A stretch of DNA of 11,334 nt from assembly GCA_002839245.1 (NCBI GenBank), contig PGXR01000092.1, positions 1 to 11,334 of the forward strand. Direction: 5' to 3'. Under the pieces are notes generated by a model. The model did no database searches. It was not told the DNA's origin and saw nothing but the letters and a program-made list of their open reading frames with translations. Both the position numbers and the translations under genes were made by a program. Each line of letters opens with the position of its first letter. Within the stretch, counting starts at the first letter, position 1. Positions 1 through 7,142 of the stretch are shown in pieces. Source of the stretch: Spirochaetae bacterium HGW-Spirochaetae-7. Its GTDB lineage: Bacteria > Spirochaetota > Spirochaetia > Treponematales > UBA12059.

Positions 1-668
1 ATGTCCACCGGGTGCTGCCAGGCAAGCGTATCCTGATCGTTGGCTCCGGCAATGTCGGTGTCATCGTCGCGTACCAGCTGATGCAGGCCGGGGCGGACGT
101 AGTCGCGGTCATCGAAGCGGCTCCGGCGCTCGGGGGCTACGGCGTGCATACGGCGAAAGTCGCCAGGGCCGGCGTTCCGTTCTACTGCGGCACGACGATA
201 GTGCGTGCGGAAGGCGAGGAATCAGTCGAGAGGGCCATCATCGCGGACGTGGATGCGGGTTTCAAGCCGATCCCCGGAACGGAACGTACCCTCGAGGTCG
301 ATACCATCTGCCTGGCCGTCGGGCTTACACCGTCGGTCGAGCTAGCGAGCCTCGCGGGCTGCCGCATGATATTCGTGCCCGAGCTTGGCGGGCACATGCC
401 TCTCCACGACGAATTCATGAAATCGACGGTCGAGCCCGTATACGTCGTCGGCGATATCGCCGGCGTCGAGGAGGCGAGCACCGCGATGGAGGAAGGCCGG
501 CTGGCCGGGATCCATGCCGCGTGGACGCTCGGGTTCCTGTCCCGCGAGGAAATGGAAACACGTACGGAAGAAACCAGGCTCAGGCTGCGCGCATTGAGGC
601 AGGGAGCCTTTGGTGAAAAGCGCTTCAAAGCCAAAAGCCGTGTCGTCGCCGAGAAGGAAGATGTATGA
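1..668 (+). CDS. FAD/NAD(P)-dependent oxidoreductase, C-terminal part (5'-truncated by window edge)
   Basis: The reading frame is open from base 3 to the TGA at 666-668, giving 221 visible residues; the real start lies left of the window. Near the visible N-terminus is a dinucleotide-binding motif GSGNVG (visible residues 14-19) followed by an acidic residue, typical of the NAD(P)H-binding half of pyridine nucleotide-disulphide oxidoreductases. Further on, VGDIAGVEEASTAMEEG (around visible D151) is the second FAD-contacting motif of this family. Known relatives of this shape are the FAD subunits of opine oxidase, D-hydroxyproline dehydrogenase and sarcosine-oxidase-alpha-like enzymes, which pass electrons to a partner iron-sulphur protein. 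The 4Fe-4S gene directly after it, joined by an ATGA overlap at 665-668, fits that. The substrate cannot be read from this fragment. The enzyme is probably cytoplasmic; no signal or membrane segment is seen in the visible part. Confidence 0.85.
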   Translation, partial: VHRVLPGKRILIVGSGNVGVIVAYQLMQAGADVVAVIEAAPALGGYGVHTAKVARAGVPFYCGTTIVRAEGEESVERAIIADVDAGFKPIPGTERTLEVDTICLAVGLTPSVELASLAGCRMIFVPELGGHMPLHDEFMKSTVEPVYVVGDIAGVEEASTAMEEGRLAGIHAAWTLGFLSREEMETRTEETRLRLRALRQGAFGEKRFKAKSRVVAEKEDV

Positions 669-1174
669 ACGATGACAAGACACTGAAGGTCAAAGGCGCG
701 CCATCGCTGGCGGAGCTGCGTGCGGCAGGCATGCTGCCTTCTGTGGAGGACCTTTCTAAGGGTGCCTGCCTCTGCATCGAATGCGTCGAGGAGATTCCGT
801 GCAATCCCTGCGAGACATCCTGTCCCCAGGGGGCCATCGCGGTGGGTACGCCCATCACTAACCTGCCCGTGCTCGACGGCTCCAAATGCACCGCGTGCGG
901 TCTATGCATAGCGGCGTGCCCCGGCTTGGCGATCATGATGAAGGACGGTTCGGGCGACGAGGCGGTAATACGATTCCCGTACGAATACTTCCCCTTGCCG
1001 GAGGTCGGACAGAAAGTGACGATGTGCGACCGCATGGGGAAGGCGGTGTGCGTAGGAACGATCAAGCGTGTTGATACCCCCAAGCGCAATGACCGGACGG
1101 CCGTTGTGACGGCAGCGTTCGACAAGTCGATGATAGCGGAAGTCGTTTCTATGGTCAGGTTGAATCGGACCTAG
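665..1174 (+). CDS. 4Fe-4S ferredoxin-type protein, probable electron-transfer subunit of the preceding oxidoreductase
   Basis: The protein has 169 residues. Its ATG overlaps the stop of the FAD gene (ATGA), and a purine-rich GAAGGAAG lies at about 653-660. Residues 75-86 (CTACGLCIAACP) form a textbook 4Fe-4S motif, C75-x2-C78-x2-C81-x3-C85-P. The first motif is altered: C46-x2-C49-x3-C53-P has no cysteine three residues before C46, and the extra cysteines C35, C37 and C40 sit upstream. Cluster I must therefore recruit one of these, most plausibly C40. After about residue 95 there is no further cluster motif; the C-terminal ~70 residues look like a small globular extension. The likely role is passing electrons between the FAD subunit(s) and a carrier in an amino-acid or opine dehydrogenase complex. 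The family role is established for similar operons; its application here is inference. The gene ends 84 bases before the convergent PII-like gene. Confidence 0.85.
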   Translation: MNDDKTLKVKGAPSLAELRAAGMLPSVEDLSKGACLCIECVEEIPCNPCETSCPQGAIAVGTPITNLPVLDGSKCTACGLCIAACPGLAIMMKDGSGDEAVIRFPYEYFPLPEVGQKVTMCDRMGKAVCVGTIKRVDTPKRNDRTAVVTAAFDKSMIAEVVSMVRLNRT

Positions 1175-1207
1175 CGCCGAAGCCGCGAGGCACCCGGAAA
1201 ATGCACT

Positions 1208-1237
1208 GAAAGGCGGGCCGGGAACGGTCCGCCTTTC
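1208..1237. terminator. Hairpin between convergent genes, probable bidirectional terminator
   Basis: GAAAGGCGG (1208-1216) pairs perfectly with CCGCCTTTC (1229-1237). The stem continues through a G-U pair (1217/1228) and three G-C pairs, giving 13 pairs closed by a GGAA loop (1221-1224) of the GNRA type. It lies 33 bases after the 4Fe-4S stop and 21 bases after the PII-like stop on the other strand. The A/T bases at the foot of the stem give a short U run (CTTTC) on either strand, but the run is weak, so intrinsic termination may be partial. Confidence 0.7.
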
Positions 1238-1258
1238 CTCGAATGTTGCCTTTCTGTA

Positions 1259-1540
1259 TCAGGTGCCGCGCAGTTCGAAGATCCGTATTCCCTCGACCGG
1301 GAAACGTTCCTTGACGGCTGCTACGACGTCTCGGACTTTTTCCGACAGGCTGTCTTCGACATACGCGACAAGGATGAAATTCTCTTCGGGCCATGTTGCC
1401 GTACCGAGCCTGCGCGACCTCCGGCCCCTGCCATGCACGACGGGAACGACCGTATAATAGAAGTCGTCAATCGCGTCTTCGAGGCTTCCGGCTATCTCCT
1501 CCTGGACGGAGCGGTTGGCGATGATCTCGAATCTCGTCAT
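1259..1540 (-). CDS. Small PII-like protein coupled to the RND pump gene
   Basis: The protein has 93 residues, encoded last in the efflux operon. Its ATG (1540) overlaps the TGA of the pump gene (ATGA), with a good ribosome site GGAGG seven bases upstream. The layout suggests a PII-type ferredoxin-like fold: an N-terminal strand and helix (residues 3-26), a basic glycine-rich loop VVHGRGRRSRRLG (34-46) resembling the T-loop region of PII (GFGRQKG), then TWPEENFILVAYVED (49-63) as the next strand, a second helix (64-78), and a last strand with FPVEGIRIFE (79-88). There is no signal peptide or membrane segment, so it is probably cytoplasmic. Canonical PII proteins bind ATP/ADP and 2-oxoglutarate and control transporters such as AmtB. 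Small PII-like proteins (DUF3240 and others) are also known beside RND pumps. Whether this one binds nucleotide, metal or the pump is not shown; the fold call is from pattern, not alignment. Confidence 0.7.
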   Translation of the reverse strand: MTRFEIIANRSVQEEIAGSLEDAIDDFYYTVVPVVHGRGRRSRRLGTATWPEENFILVAYVEDSLSEKVRDVVAAVKERFPVEGIRIFELRGT

Positions 1541-4500
1541 TTCGCGGCCTCCATTATTTTCTTGCCCCTCTTTTCATTGAAGAACGAGTACATCACCGGA
1601 ATGAAGAAGAGGGTGATCAGCGTGGAGGAGCTTAATCCCCCGAGCACCGTCAGGCCTATGGGTTGTATCATCTGCGAATTCTCTCCTCCTGAGAACGCCA
1701 TGGGCATCAGCCCGAGTATCGTCGTCAGGGTCGTCATGAGGACAGGGCGCAGCCGCGAGGCGCCGCCCTGTATGCATGCTTCGCGCACGGGCATGCCACG
1801 CGCCACGAGCAGGTTGGTGTAGTCCACCAGCACGATCCCGTTGTTCACCACGATGCCGACGAGCATGACCACGCCTATCGCCGTGAACATCGTCAAAGGC
1901 TGCCGGGTGATGGCGTATACGGCCACGACGCCGATGACGAGCAACGGTATCGTGAACATGTTGATCAGCGGATCCCGGAACGATTCGTACTGGCCGGCCA
2001 TTACGCCGAAGACGAGGAGCAGGGCCATCGTCACTATCATGATGAATACGTTGCCCGTCTCGACGATGTTGTTCCAGGTTCCCTCGTACGCGAGGCTGAT
2101 GCCTTCGGGGATGACCATGGTGTCGGCTATCAAGGCCTGGATGTCGGCCTCGACGTCTCCCGGGCGCCTGTCAGTCGCTATGCCGGCGGTGATGTGGATG
2201 ACCCTGTTCTGGTTCTCCCGCGTGATGCTCACCGGCCCGACTCCCTTCTCGAGCCGCGCGAAATTCGCCACGGCGACCCGGCCGCTCGTCCCCTTGACGT
2301 AGATGCGTTCGAGGTCCGGCACCTTCATCCTGTCCGATTCCTGCAGGAACAGTATCACCGAGTTCTCGTCGCCGTTGGACCTGTACGTCGTCGCGGTCGC
2401 GCCGGCGACGCTCGCGTATATCTCCTTGGCCACGGCCGACACGGTCACCCCGAACGAGTATACGCGTTGCCTGTCGATGACCACCTCTACCTGCGGAAGG
2501 CCTTCCTTTAGGCTCATGGCGACGTCCTTGACGTCGTGTACGCTGTCGTTCAGGAGGTCGACCACGGTGTGCGCCATGGCTATGCCGGCAGTCAGGTCCT
2601 GCGTCCGTATCGCGATATCGATATCCGAGCCTCCGCCCATCTGCCGGAAGCGCCCGAGCGAGAAGTTGAACGTCGCGTTCGGGAAATCCCCGAAGTGGGC
2701 CCGGAGCTTGGCCTTGATTGTCTCCGCGTCGTCGATGCGCTCGGCGAAGGCCGGAAGCTGTATTGCCAGCTGGCCCGTATACGAACTCTGGCCGCGGCCC
2801 ACCGTCGTGATGACATCCTTGACGCCCAGCGCCTCGGTTAGCGCGGCGTTTTCGAGCTCGAGCATGACCGCCTTGGTGACATCCAGTTTCGTACCTATCG
2901 GCAGGCTGACGTTGAGTGTTATCGAATCGTCGGACGATGTCGGCAGGAGGTTGATGTTCATCTTGGGGATCAGCGTCAAGCTGACGAGGAACGTCCCGAG
3001 GACGATGAGGACGGTCGTCGGCCGATGATGGATGGCGGCAGCAAGCGCCTTGCGGTAGGCCTTGTTCAGGCCTTCGATCGCTCCTTCGATCTTCGTATCC
3101 AGGAAGATCAGGACGCGGTTCCGGAGCGGCTTCTCCTTGCGCGTCGACAGCGGCAGGTAGGTGCTCGCGAGTACCGGTATGAGGAATATCGCGACGAAGA
3201 GGCTGGACAGCAGCGCGATCACTATCGTGAAGATCATGTCGGTGAACAGCTGGCCCAACATGCCCAGCTTGTGCTTGAAGAATAGTACCGGGATGAACAC
3301 GAATATCGTCGTGAGGTTGGACGAAATGATGGCTGACATCATCTCCTGGCTTCCGAGCACTGCGGCGACTTTAGGATTGGCGCCGCGCTCCCGGTATTGG
3401 TATATGTTTTCCAGGATGACTATCGACGCGTCGACTATCATGCCTACGCCGAGTATAAGGCCGGTCATGGTCATCATGTTCAGCGTTATTCCGGCGAAGT
3501 ACATGGCGAGCAGCGTAACGAGTATCGAGAACGGTATCGAAATGCCGATGATGACGGTGCTCTTGACGGTTCGAAGGAACAGGAAGAGTATCATCATGGC
3601 CAGCAACGCCCCCTGCCACGCGGACGCAAGCAGGTTGTTGATGGTCCCGCGGATCTGGTCCGTCATGTCCGATACTATTTCCATGCTGACGTCGTCGGGG
3701 AGCAGACGCTGAATTTCCTTCATCTTCGCGTAGACGCCGTCAGCAGCCTTGACCGTGTTCGTGCCGCTCCGCTTGGACAGCGAAACATAGACGCCGGGTT
3801 CACCGTTGACGTATACCACGGAACTCTCGTCGGCATAACCTTCGAAGACCCTGCCCAGGTCGGACAGGCGGACGCCGTAGCCGTCTATCGTGGCGACGAC
3901 GGTGTCGGCTATTTCGGCGACGCTCCTGTATTCGCCGGTCGTCCTGATGAGGTAGTCCTTCGTTCCTTCGCCGATACTGCCGCCCCCGAGTTCGACATTC
4001 TGCGAAGCGAGCCCCGTCGACACGCCGGTGATCGTCAGTCCGTAGGCGTCGAGCCTGTTCTGCGACAGTTCGACCCGGACGATCCTGGCGCGCCCTCCGT
4101 TGACGTCCGCCTGCGCGATACCGTCGACTTGCTCCAGGTACGGCTGGATGTATTGTTCGGCCAGGACCTTGAGGTCTTCAGCCGTCCGCTTGCCGGAGAC
4201 GGCGATGCGTATTATCGGCATGTCGTCGGCGTTGAATTTGAAGATGCGCGGAGAACCGGCACCGTCGGGCAGCGAATTGCGGATGCTGTCCAGCTTGTCG
4301 CGGATGTCGTTGGTCGCGTTGTCCAGGTTGACTTCGTACCCGAATTCGAGCGTGAGCCTGCTTGAGCCTTCGCTCGATGTCGATGTCAGCGTCTGGAGGC
4401 CGCTCACGTTTATCAGCGCGCTCTCCAGCTTGGCGGTAAGCGATTTCTCCACCGATTCCGGGCTCGCGCCCGAATAGCTGGCGCTGACCGAGAGCACCGG

Positions 4501-4626
4501 TCTCTCCGTGTTCGGCATGAGGTCAAGCGCGATGCCCGACACCAGGTATAGGCTCGTTATCATGATGAGCGAGAAAACTATCGCGACCAGTACCGGCCGC
4601 CCGACGACGTTCTTGGCGATGCTCAT
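1537..4626 (-). CDS. RND-family efflux pump, inner-membrane transporter (AcrB/BesB-like)
   Basis: The protein has 1029 residues, the normal length for this family, with no frameshift. It starts at ATG 4626, overlapping the adaptor stop (ATGA), with AAGGTGG upstream. TM1 is at residues 12-31, followed by the typical LMPNTERPVLSVSASYSGASPE segment. A first large periplasmic porter/docking loop precedes the TM2-TM6 block (about 330-480). A second periplasmic loop follows TM7 (about 540-560), then TM8-TM12 (about 860-1015). Proton-relay positions: TM4 reads GMIVDASIVILEN, keeping one aspartate (D399) where AcrB has the D407-D408 pair. TM10 reads VVNNGIVLVDY (N928-N929) where AcrB has K940. The 'GASRLRPVLMT' motif after TM10 is intact. 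RND pumps act as trimers, exchanging protons for drugs, detergents, bile salts or metals and passing them through the adaptor to the outer-membrane channel. The substrate is unknown; the lack of metal-pump signatures points to hydrophobic or amphiphilic compounds. Confidence 0.95.
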   Translation of the reverse strand: MSIAKNVVGRPVLVAIVFSLIMITSLYLVSGIALDLMPNTERPVLSVSASYSGASPESVEKSLTAKLESALINVSGLQTLTSTSSEGSSRLTLEFGYEVNLDNATNDIRDKLDSIRNSLPDGAGSPRIFKFNADDMPIIRIAVSGKRTAEDLKVLAEQYIQPYLEQVDGIAQADVNGGRARIVRVELSQNRLDAYGLTITGVSTGLASQNVELGGGSIGEGTKDYLIRTTGEYRSVAEIADTVVATIDGYGVRLSDLGRVFEGYADESSVVYVNGEPGVYVSLSKRSGTNTVKAADGVYAKMKEIQRLLPDDVSMEIVSDMTDQIRGTINNLLASAWQGALLAMMILFLFLRTVKSTVIIGISIPFSILVTLLAMYFAGITLNMMTMTGLILGVGMIVDASIVILENIYQYRERGANPKVAAVLGSQEMMSAIISSNLTTIFVFIPVLFFKHKLGMLGQLFTDMIFTIVIALLSSLFVAIFLIPVLASTYLPLSTRKEKPLRNRVLIFLDTKIEGAIEGLNKAYRKALAAAIHHRPTTVLIVLGTFLVSLTLIPKMNINLLPTSSDDSITLNVSLPIGTKLDVTKAVMLELENAALTEALGVKDVITTVGRGQSSYTGQLAIQLPAFAERIDDAETIKAKLRAHFGDFPNATFNFSLGRFRQMGGGSDIDIAIRTQDLTAGIAMAHTVVDLLNDSVHDVKDVAMSLKEGLPQVEVVIDRQRVYSFGVTVSAVAKEIYASVAGATATTYRSNGDENSVILFLQESDRMKVPDLERIYVKGTSGRVAVANFARLEKGVGPVSITRENQNRVIHITAGIATDRRPGDVEADIQALIADTMVIPEGISLAYEGTWNNIVETGNVFIMIVTMALLLVFGVMAGQYESFRDPLINMFTIPLLVIGVVAVYAITRQPLTMFTAIGVVMLVGIVVNNGIVLVDYTNLLVARGMPVREACIQGGASRLRPVLMTTLTTILGLMPMAFSGGENSQMIQPIGLTVLGGLSSSTLITLFFIPVMYSFFNEKRGKKIMEAAK

Positions 4627-5651
4627 GGCACGACCACCTTGTCCGCCACCACCTTGATCCTTGCGCCGTCGGTCAGCACGGCCGCGCCTTCGACCACCAC
4701 GATATCGCCCTCCGACAGTCCGGACCGCATCTCCGCCATTCCGTCGACGGTCACGCCCACGTCGACCCGTCGCTTGGCTACGGTATTGTCCTGACCCACC
4801 ACGTAGACGTAGTCGCCGGTCGAGTCGCTGACGATGGCGTTCTCTGAAATGGTGAGCCTGCCGGCGTACGTCACCGTATTCAGCTTGATCCTGGCGAACA
4901 TGCCGGCGTTGATGCGATCGTCTGATCGGTCGAACGACAGGCGAATTTCCTTGGTGCGGGAAGTCGAGTCGACGACCGGCGATACGCGGGTGACCGTCGC
5001 GGCGAACTTGACGCCCGGATAGGCCTCCAGCGATACCACGGCCTTGAGGCCGGTCCGGAGCAAGCCAACCCAGCGCTCGGCAATCTTCGCGCTCGCCTGG
5101 AGGCCATTCGCGTCCAGGATCCCTATCTTCGCGATAACCGACGAAGCGCCGACCTTGGAACCGACCGCGAGCGGGAGCGACGTGATCGTGCCGGAGATAG
5201 GGGCGTACACCGGGTTGAGGGCGTATGTGCTGCCTGGCGTGCTGAGGTCGATTTCTGCAATCAGTTGGCCCTGTTCCACTTTCGAGCCAAGCAAAGTGCG
5301 TATCGAGACCAGTTTTCCGGATGCGTATGGATTCACCTCGACCGTGGAGTCAACCACGATATCCCCGTTGGTCTCGAGGTAATCCTGTATTGTCCCGAGC
5401 TTGACGACCTCGGTCCTGACCGAGAATGTGGAGGCAGTCGCTGGCCTTTGCGAGCGTGCGGGGTTCTTGCCGCCGGAACTGCCTGCAGCGACTGTCACGC
5501 CCGGGGTTCCCGTGGGAGGACCGGCTGGAAGGCCGGCGGCGGCCGTCTGCCCCGATCCTCCGGCGCCTTGCTTCGCGGCCCCGGGAACGAGCAGTATCGC
5601 CGCTATCGCAACGGCGAATATGATGACTATGACGATGTTTCGTTTTTTCAT
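4623..5651 (-). CDS. Periplasmic membrane-fusion adaptor of the RND pump, lacking the alpha-hairpin
   Basis: The protein has 342 residues. Its ATG (5651) overlaps the stop of the channel gene (ATGA), with GGGAGG five bases upstream. An N-terminal hydrophobic segment (residues 6-22) after MKKRN acts as a membrane anchor or uncleaved signal; no lipobox cysteine is seen. Residues 24-74 form a Gly/Ala/Pro/Ser-rich linker. Lipoyl half-motifs lie at about 103-135 (ending GSKVEQGQLIAEID) and 147-177 (APISGTITSLPLAVGSKVG). Only about 11 residues separate them, so the long coiled-coil hairpin of AcrA-type adaptors is absent. A beta-barrel domain (about 178-250) and a membrane-proximal domain (about 255-340, GLSEGDIVVVEG) follow. 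A hairpin-less adaptor has been described for BesA of Borrelia burgdorferi, which supports a spirochaete-type pump. It should bridge the pump and the TolC-like channel. Confidence 0.93.
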   Translation of the reverse strand: MKKRNIVIVIIFAVAIAAILLVPGAAKQGAGGSGQTAAAGLPAGPPTGTPGVTVAAGSSGGKNPARSQRPATASTFSVRTEVVKLGTIQDYLETNGDIVVDSTVEVNPYASGKLVSIRTLLGSKVEQGQLIAEIDLSTPGSTYALNPVYAPISGTITSLPLAVGSKVGASSVIAKIGILDANGLQASAKIAERWVGLLRTGLKAVVSLEAYPGVKFAATVTRVSPVVDSTSRTKEIRLSFDRSDDRINAGMFARIKLNTVTYAGRLTISENAIVSDSTGDYVYVVGQDNTVAKRRVDVGVTVDGMAEMRSGLSEGDIVVVEGAAVLTDGARIKVVADKVVVP

Positions 5652-6946
5652 GACTGCCTCCCGAGCGTTCCGAACGGTACGCCCAACGCGTATTCCAGGT
5701 CGAGCACCGCTGAAATCAATGTATTCATCTGTGAGAGCACCTGCATCCTTGCCGACTGCAAGTTGTCCTGAGCGTTCTGCACTGCAAGGACATCCTTCGT
5801 CCCGAATCGATACGCTTCGTCCGTCAGGGCGTAGGTGCGCTCGGCGAGTGTCACGTTCAGTCGCAAGGCCCTGAGCGAGCCGCGTGCCTGGGCTATCCGC
5901 CTGGCCAGCGATTTCGCGGACAGCCCTGCGCCTATCCTGGCCTCGGCAAGCTTGCTCTCGGCGGTGGCGACCGAATCTGCGGCGACTGCCGCGGCCTGGC
6001 GTTCCTGCGACCAGGGCAGGAGCTTGTCGGTCGAGAAGCTCAGCACCGCTGAAACGGAACCGGAATCCTTCGACGTATCGTTCGACCAGGTGGGCCGGTA
6101 CGACATCGACAATGAAAGCCCAGGGGAATAGACCGCCCTGTCCGCAGCGGCTTTTCGAGTCCTGGCAAGCGCCAGGGCTGCCGCGAGCATGGTAACGGCC
6201 GGGGACTTGTCCTTTGCCGAGTATACCGTCTCCTCCGATGGAGCTGCCGTCGTATCGGAAATAAGCGCCGTCGCGGTATCAAGGGAGTCCGAAAACGAAA
6301 GAGCTTGATCCTGGGCCATCCCCATGAGCTGCCTGAAATCGGCAAGCTGGTTTTCGTATGTTACCTGGGCGCTCGCGAGCGTCGGCTTGATCTTCTCGAG
6401 CGCTACAAGCGCCGTCAGCGAATCAAGCTCGGGAGCGAGGCCCGCCTTCCTCCGTACTTCCGCCTGGTTGTAATTATTCTGCGCCGTCTCGATGCTTCGT
6501 TCTATCACGAGCATGCTCTCGCGTGTGAGCAGAATGGAGTAATACGCCTTTCGCACGGAGAGTTCAACGTCGCGTCGGGAGACCTGGAATGCCAATCCGG
6601 CGGAATCATACTGTGATCGAGCCACCTGCATGGATCCCATGACCGCGGTCGAGAGCGATATCCCGGCGCTTGCGGTTCCGTAGTACGATTCCCCGCTACC
6701 CGTAGACCCGGGGCTTGGGACATTGGGACGTGACGCGCCAGCGCCGACGGACAGGCTTGGCAACAGTCCGTTCCATGACACGTCCAGGGTGCGCTTGGCC
6801 GTGTCGAGGGCAATACTTGATTGGACGAGGCTTGCGTTGTTGGCGAGCGCCAGTCTGACAGCCTCCTCTACTCCGAGCGTCTCCTGGGCCCAGGCTGCCA
6901 TCGCGAGATATGGAAGGACTGCGAGGATGAGCACGATTCTTTTCAT
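5648..6946 (-). CDS. TolC/OEP-family outer-membrane efflux channel
   Basis: The protein has 432 residues and is the first gene of the efflux operon. The frame is open far upstream, but ATG 6946 is the start. It is preceded by a strong ribosome site GGAGGTG (6954-6960, seven bases away) and begins a clean signal peptide, MKRIVLILAVLPYLAMAAWA, with a signal-peptidase I site AWA|QE after residue 20. The mature protein shows the two-fold repeat of outer-membrane efflux proteins: LGVEEAVRLALANNASLVQS (about 24-43) opens repeat one, with long amphipathic helices. The C-terminal half ends with AYRFGTKDVLAVQNAQDNL and a final helix with ALGVPFGTL, a typical OEP ending. Predicted function is a trimeric outer-membrane barrel with a periplasmic helical tunnel, the exit duct for the RND pump. 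It is relatively short compared with E. coli TolC (about 470 mature). Its stop overlaps the adaptor start. Confidence 0.92.
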   Translation of the reverse strand: MKRIVLILAVLPYLAMAAWAQETLGVEEAVRLALANNASLVQSSIALDTAKRTLDVSWNGLLPSLSVGAGASRPNVPSPGSTGSGESYYGTASAGISLSTAVMGSMQVARSQYDSAGLAFQVSRRDVELSVRKAYYSILLTRESMLVIERSIETAQNNYNQAEVRRKAGLAPELDSLTALVALEKIKPTLASAQVTYENQLADFRQLMGMAQDQALSFSDSLDTATALISDTTAAPSEETVYSAKDKSPAVTMLAAALALARTRKAAADRAVYSPGLSLSMSYRPTWSNDTSKDSGSVSAVLSFSTDKLLPWSQERQAAAVAADSVATAESKLAEARIGAGLSAKSLARRIAQARGSLRALRLNVTLAERTYALTDEAYRFGTKDVLAVQNAQDNLQSARMQVLSQMNTLISAVLDLEYALGVPFGTLGRQS

Positions 6947-6984
6947 ATGAAAGCACCTCCGGTACGGTTTTGCCATGCCACAGG

Positions 6985-7014
6985 AGCATACGGCTTCGAC
7001 TCGGGAGTCACCAA
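6985..7014 (-). promoter_or_regulatory. Candidate promoter of the efflux operon
   Basis: On the minus strand TTGGTG (7014-7009) and TATGCT (6990-6985) are separated by 18 bases, and would start transcription about 32 bases before the channel ATG. The matches to sigma-70 consensus are only moderate (3/6 and 4/6). The spacer holds the palindrome GACTCGGGAGTC, which could be an operator. This is the best candidate in the divergent gap, not a certain one. Confidence 0.35.
6998..7009. promoter_or_regulatory. Palindrome GACTC-GG-GAGTC, possible operator
   Basis: This is a perfect 5-bp inverted repeat with a 2-bp centre. It lies in the divergent gap between the efflux operon and the two-component genes, inside the spacer of the candidate efflux promoter. 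A dimeric repressor or activator could bind here. A 5-bp arm is short enough to arise by chance, so confidence is low. Confidence 0.3.
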
Positions 7015-7056
7015 TAGACGACTGATGAAGCGTTGATAATTTCCTGTTATATATAT

Positions 7057-7069
7057 GCCAGGTGCCAGG
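7057..7069. repeat. Direct repeat GCCAGG-T-GCCAGG, possible regulator site
   Basis: Two identical 6-bp units with a 7-bp period end nine bases upstream of the -35 of the candidate regulator promoter. They follow an AT-rich tract (7033-7056, TTGATAAT...TATATATG) that stands out from the GC-rich surroundings. OmpR/PhoB-type regulators bind direct repeats, usually with a 10-11-bp period, so this spacing is not the classical one. Confidence 0.3.
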
Positions 7070-7077
7070 CCCCATCG

Positions 7078-7106
7078 TTGCCGCCCCGGATGCTGGTGCG
7101 TATACT
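7078..7106 (+). promoter_or_regulatory. Candidate sigma-70 promoter of the two-component operon
   Basis: TTGCCG (7078-7083) and TATACT (7101-7106) are separated by exactly 17 bases, matching the consensus at 4/6 and 5/6. Transcription would start near 7112-7114, leaving a leader of about 30 bases that contains the ribosome site GAGGGACAGGG in front of the ATG at 7143. This is the best-looking promoter in the window. Confidence 0.6.
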
Positions 7107-7142
7107 TCGAACCATGATAGCAAGCGCGAGGGACAGGGTTCG

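Noticed and set aside
12..14. GTG at 12 as start of the first gene
   Set aside because: The frame is open to the window edge and the residues before it (VHR) continue a family-typical lead-in to the GSGNVG motif, so the gene is simply cut by the edge.
182..634. Minus-strand open frame opposite the FAD oxidoreductase
   Set aside because: Serine/arginine-rich shadow translation of a recognised gene, with no motif.
3397..4365. 322-residue open frame on the plus strand within the RND gene
   Set aside because: Antisense to a complete, well-recognised pump gene. Its composition (Y, D, R, H, V rich, no hydrophobic core pattern) is that of a shadow frame in GC-rich DNA.
7033..7056. TTGATA plus TATATAT as a promoter
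   Set aside because: On the plus strand the two boxes are only about 11 bases apart, and on the minus strand no -35 box stands at 16-18 bases from TATAAC. More likely just an AT-rich, easily melted or UP-like tract.
7062..7142. Longer start for the response regulator
   Set aside because: The extra residues have no domain character and would cover the candidate promoter; ATG 7143 directly precedes receiver strand one and has a ribosome site.
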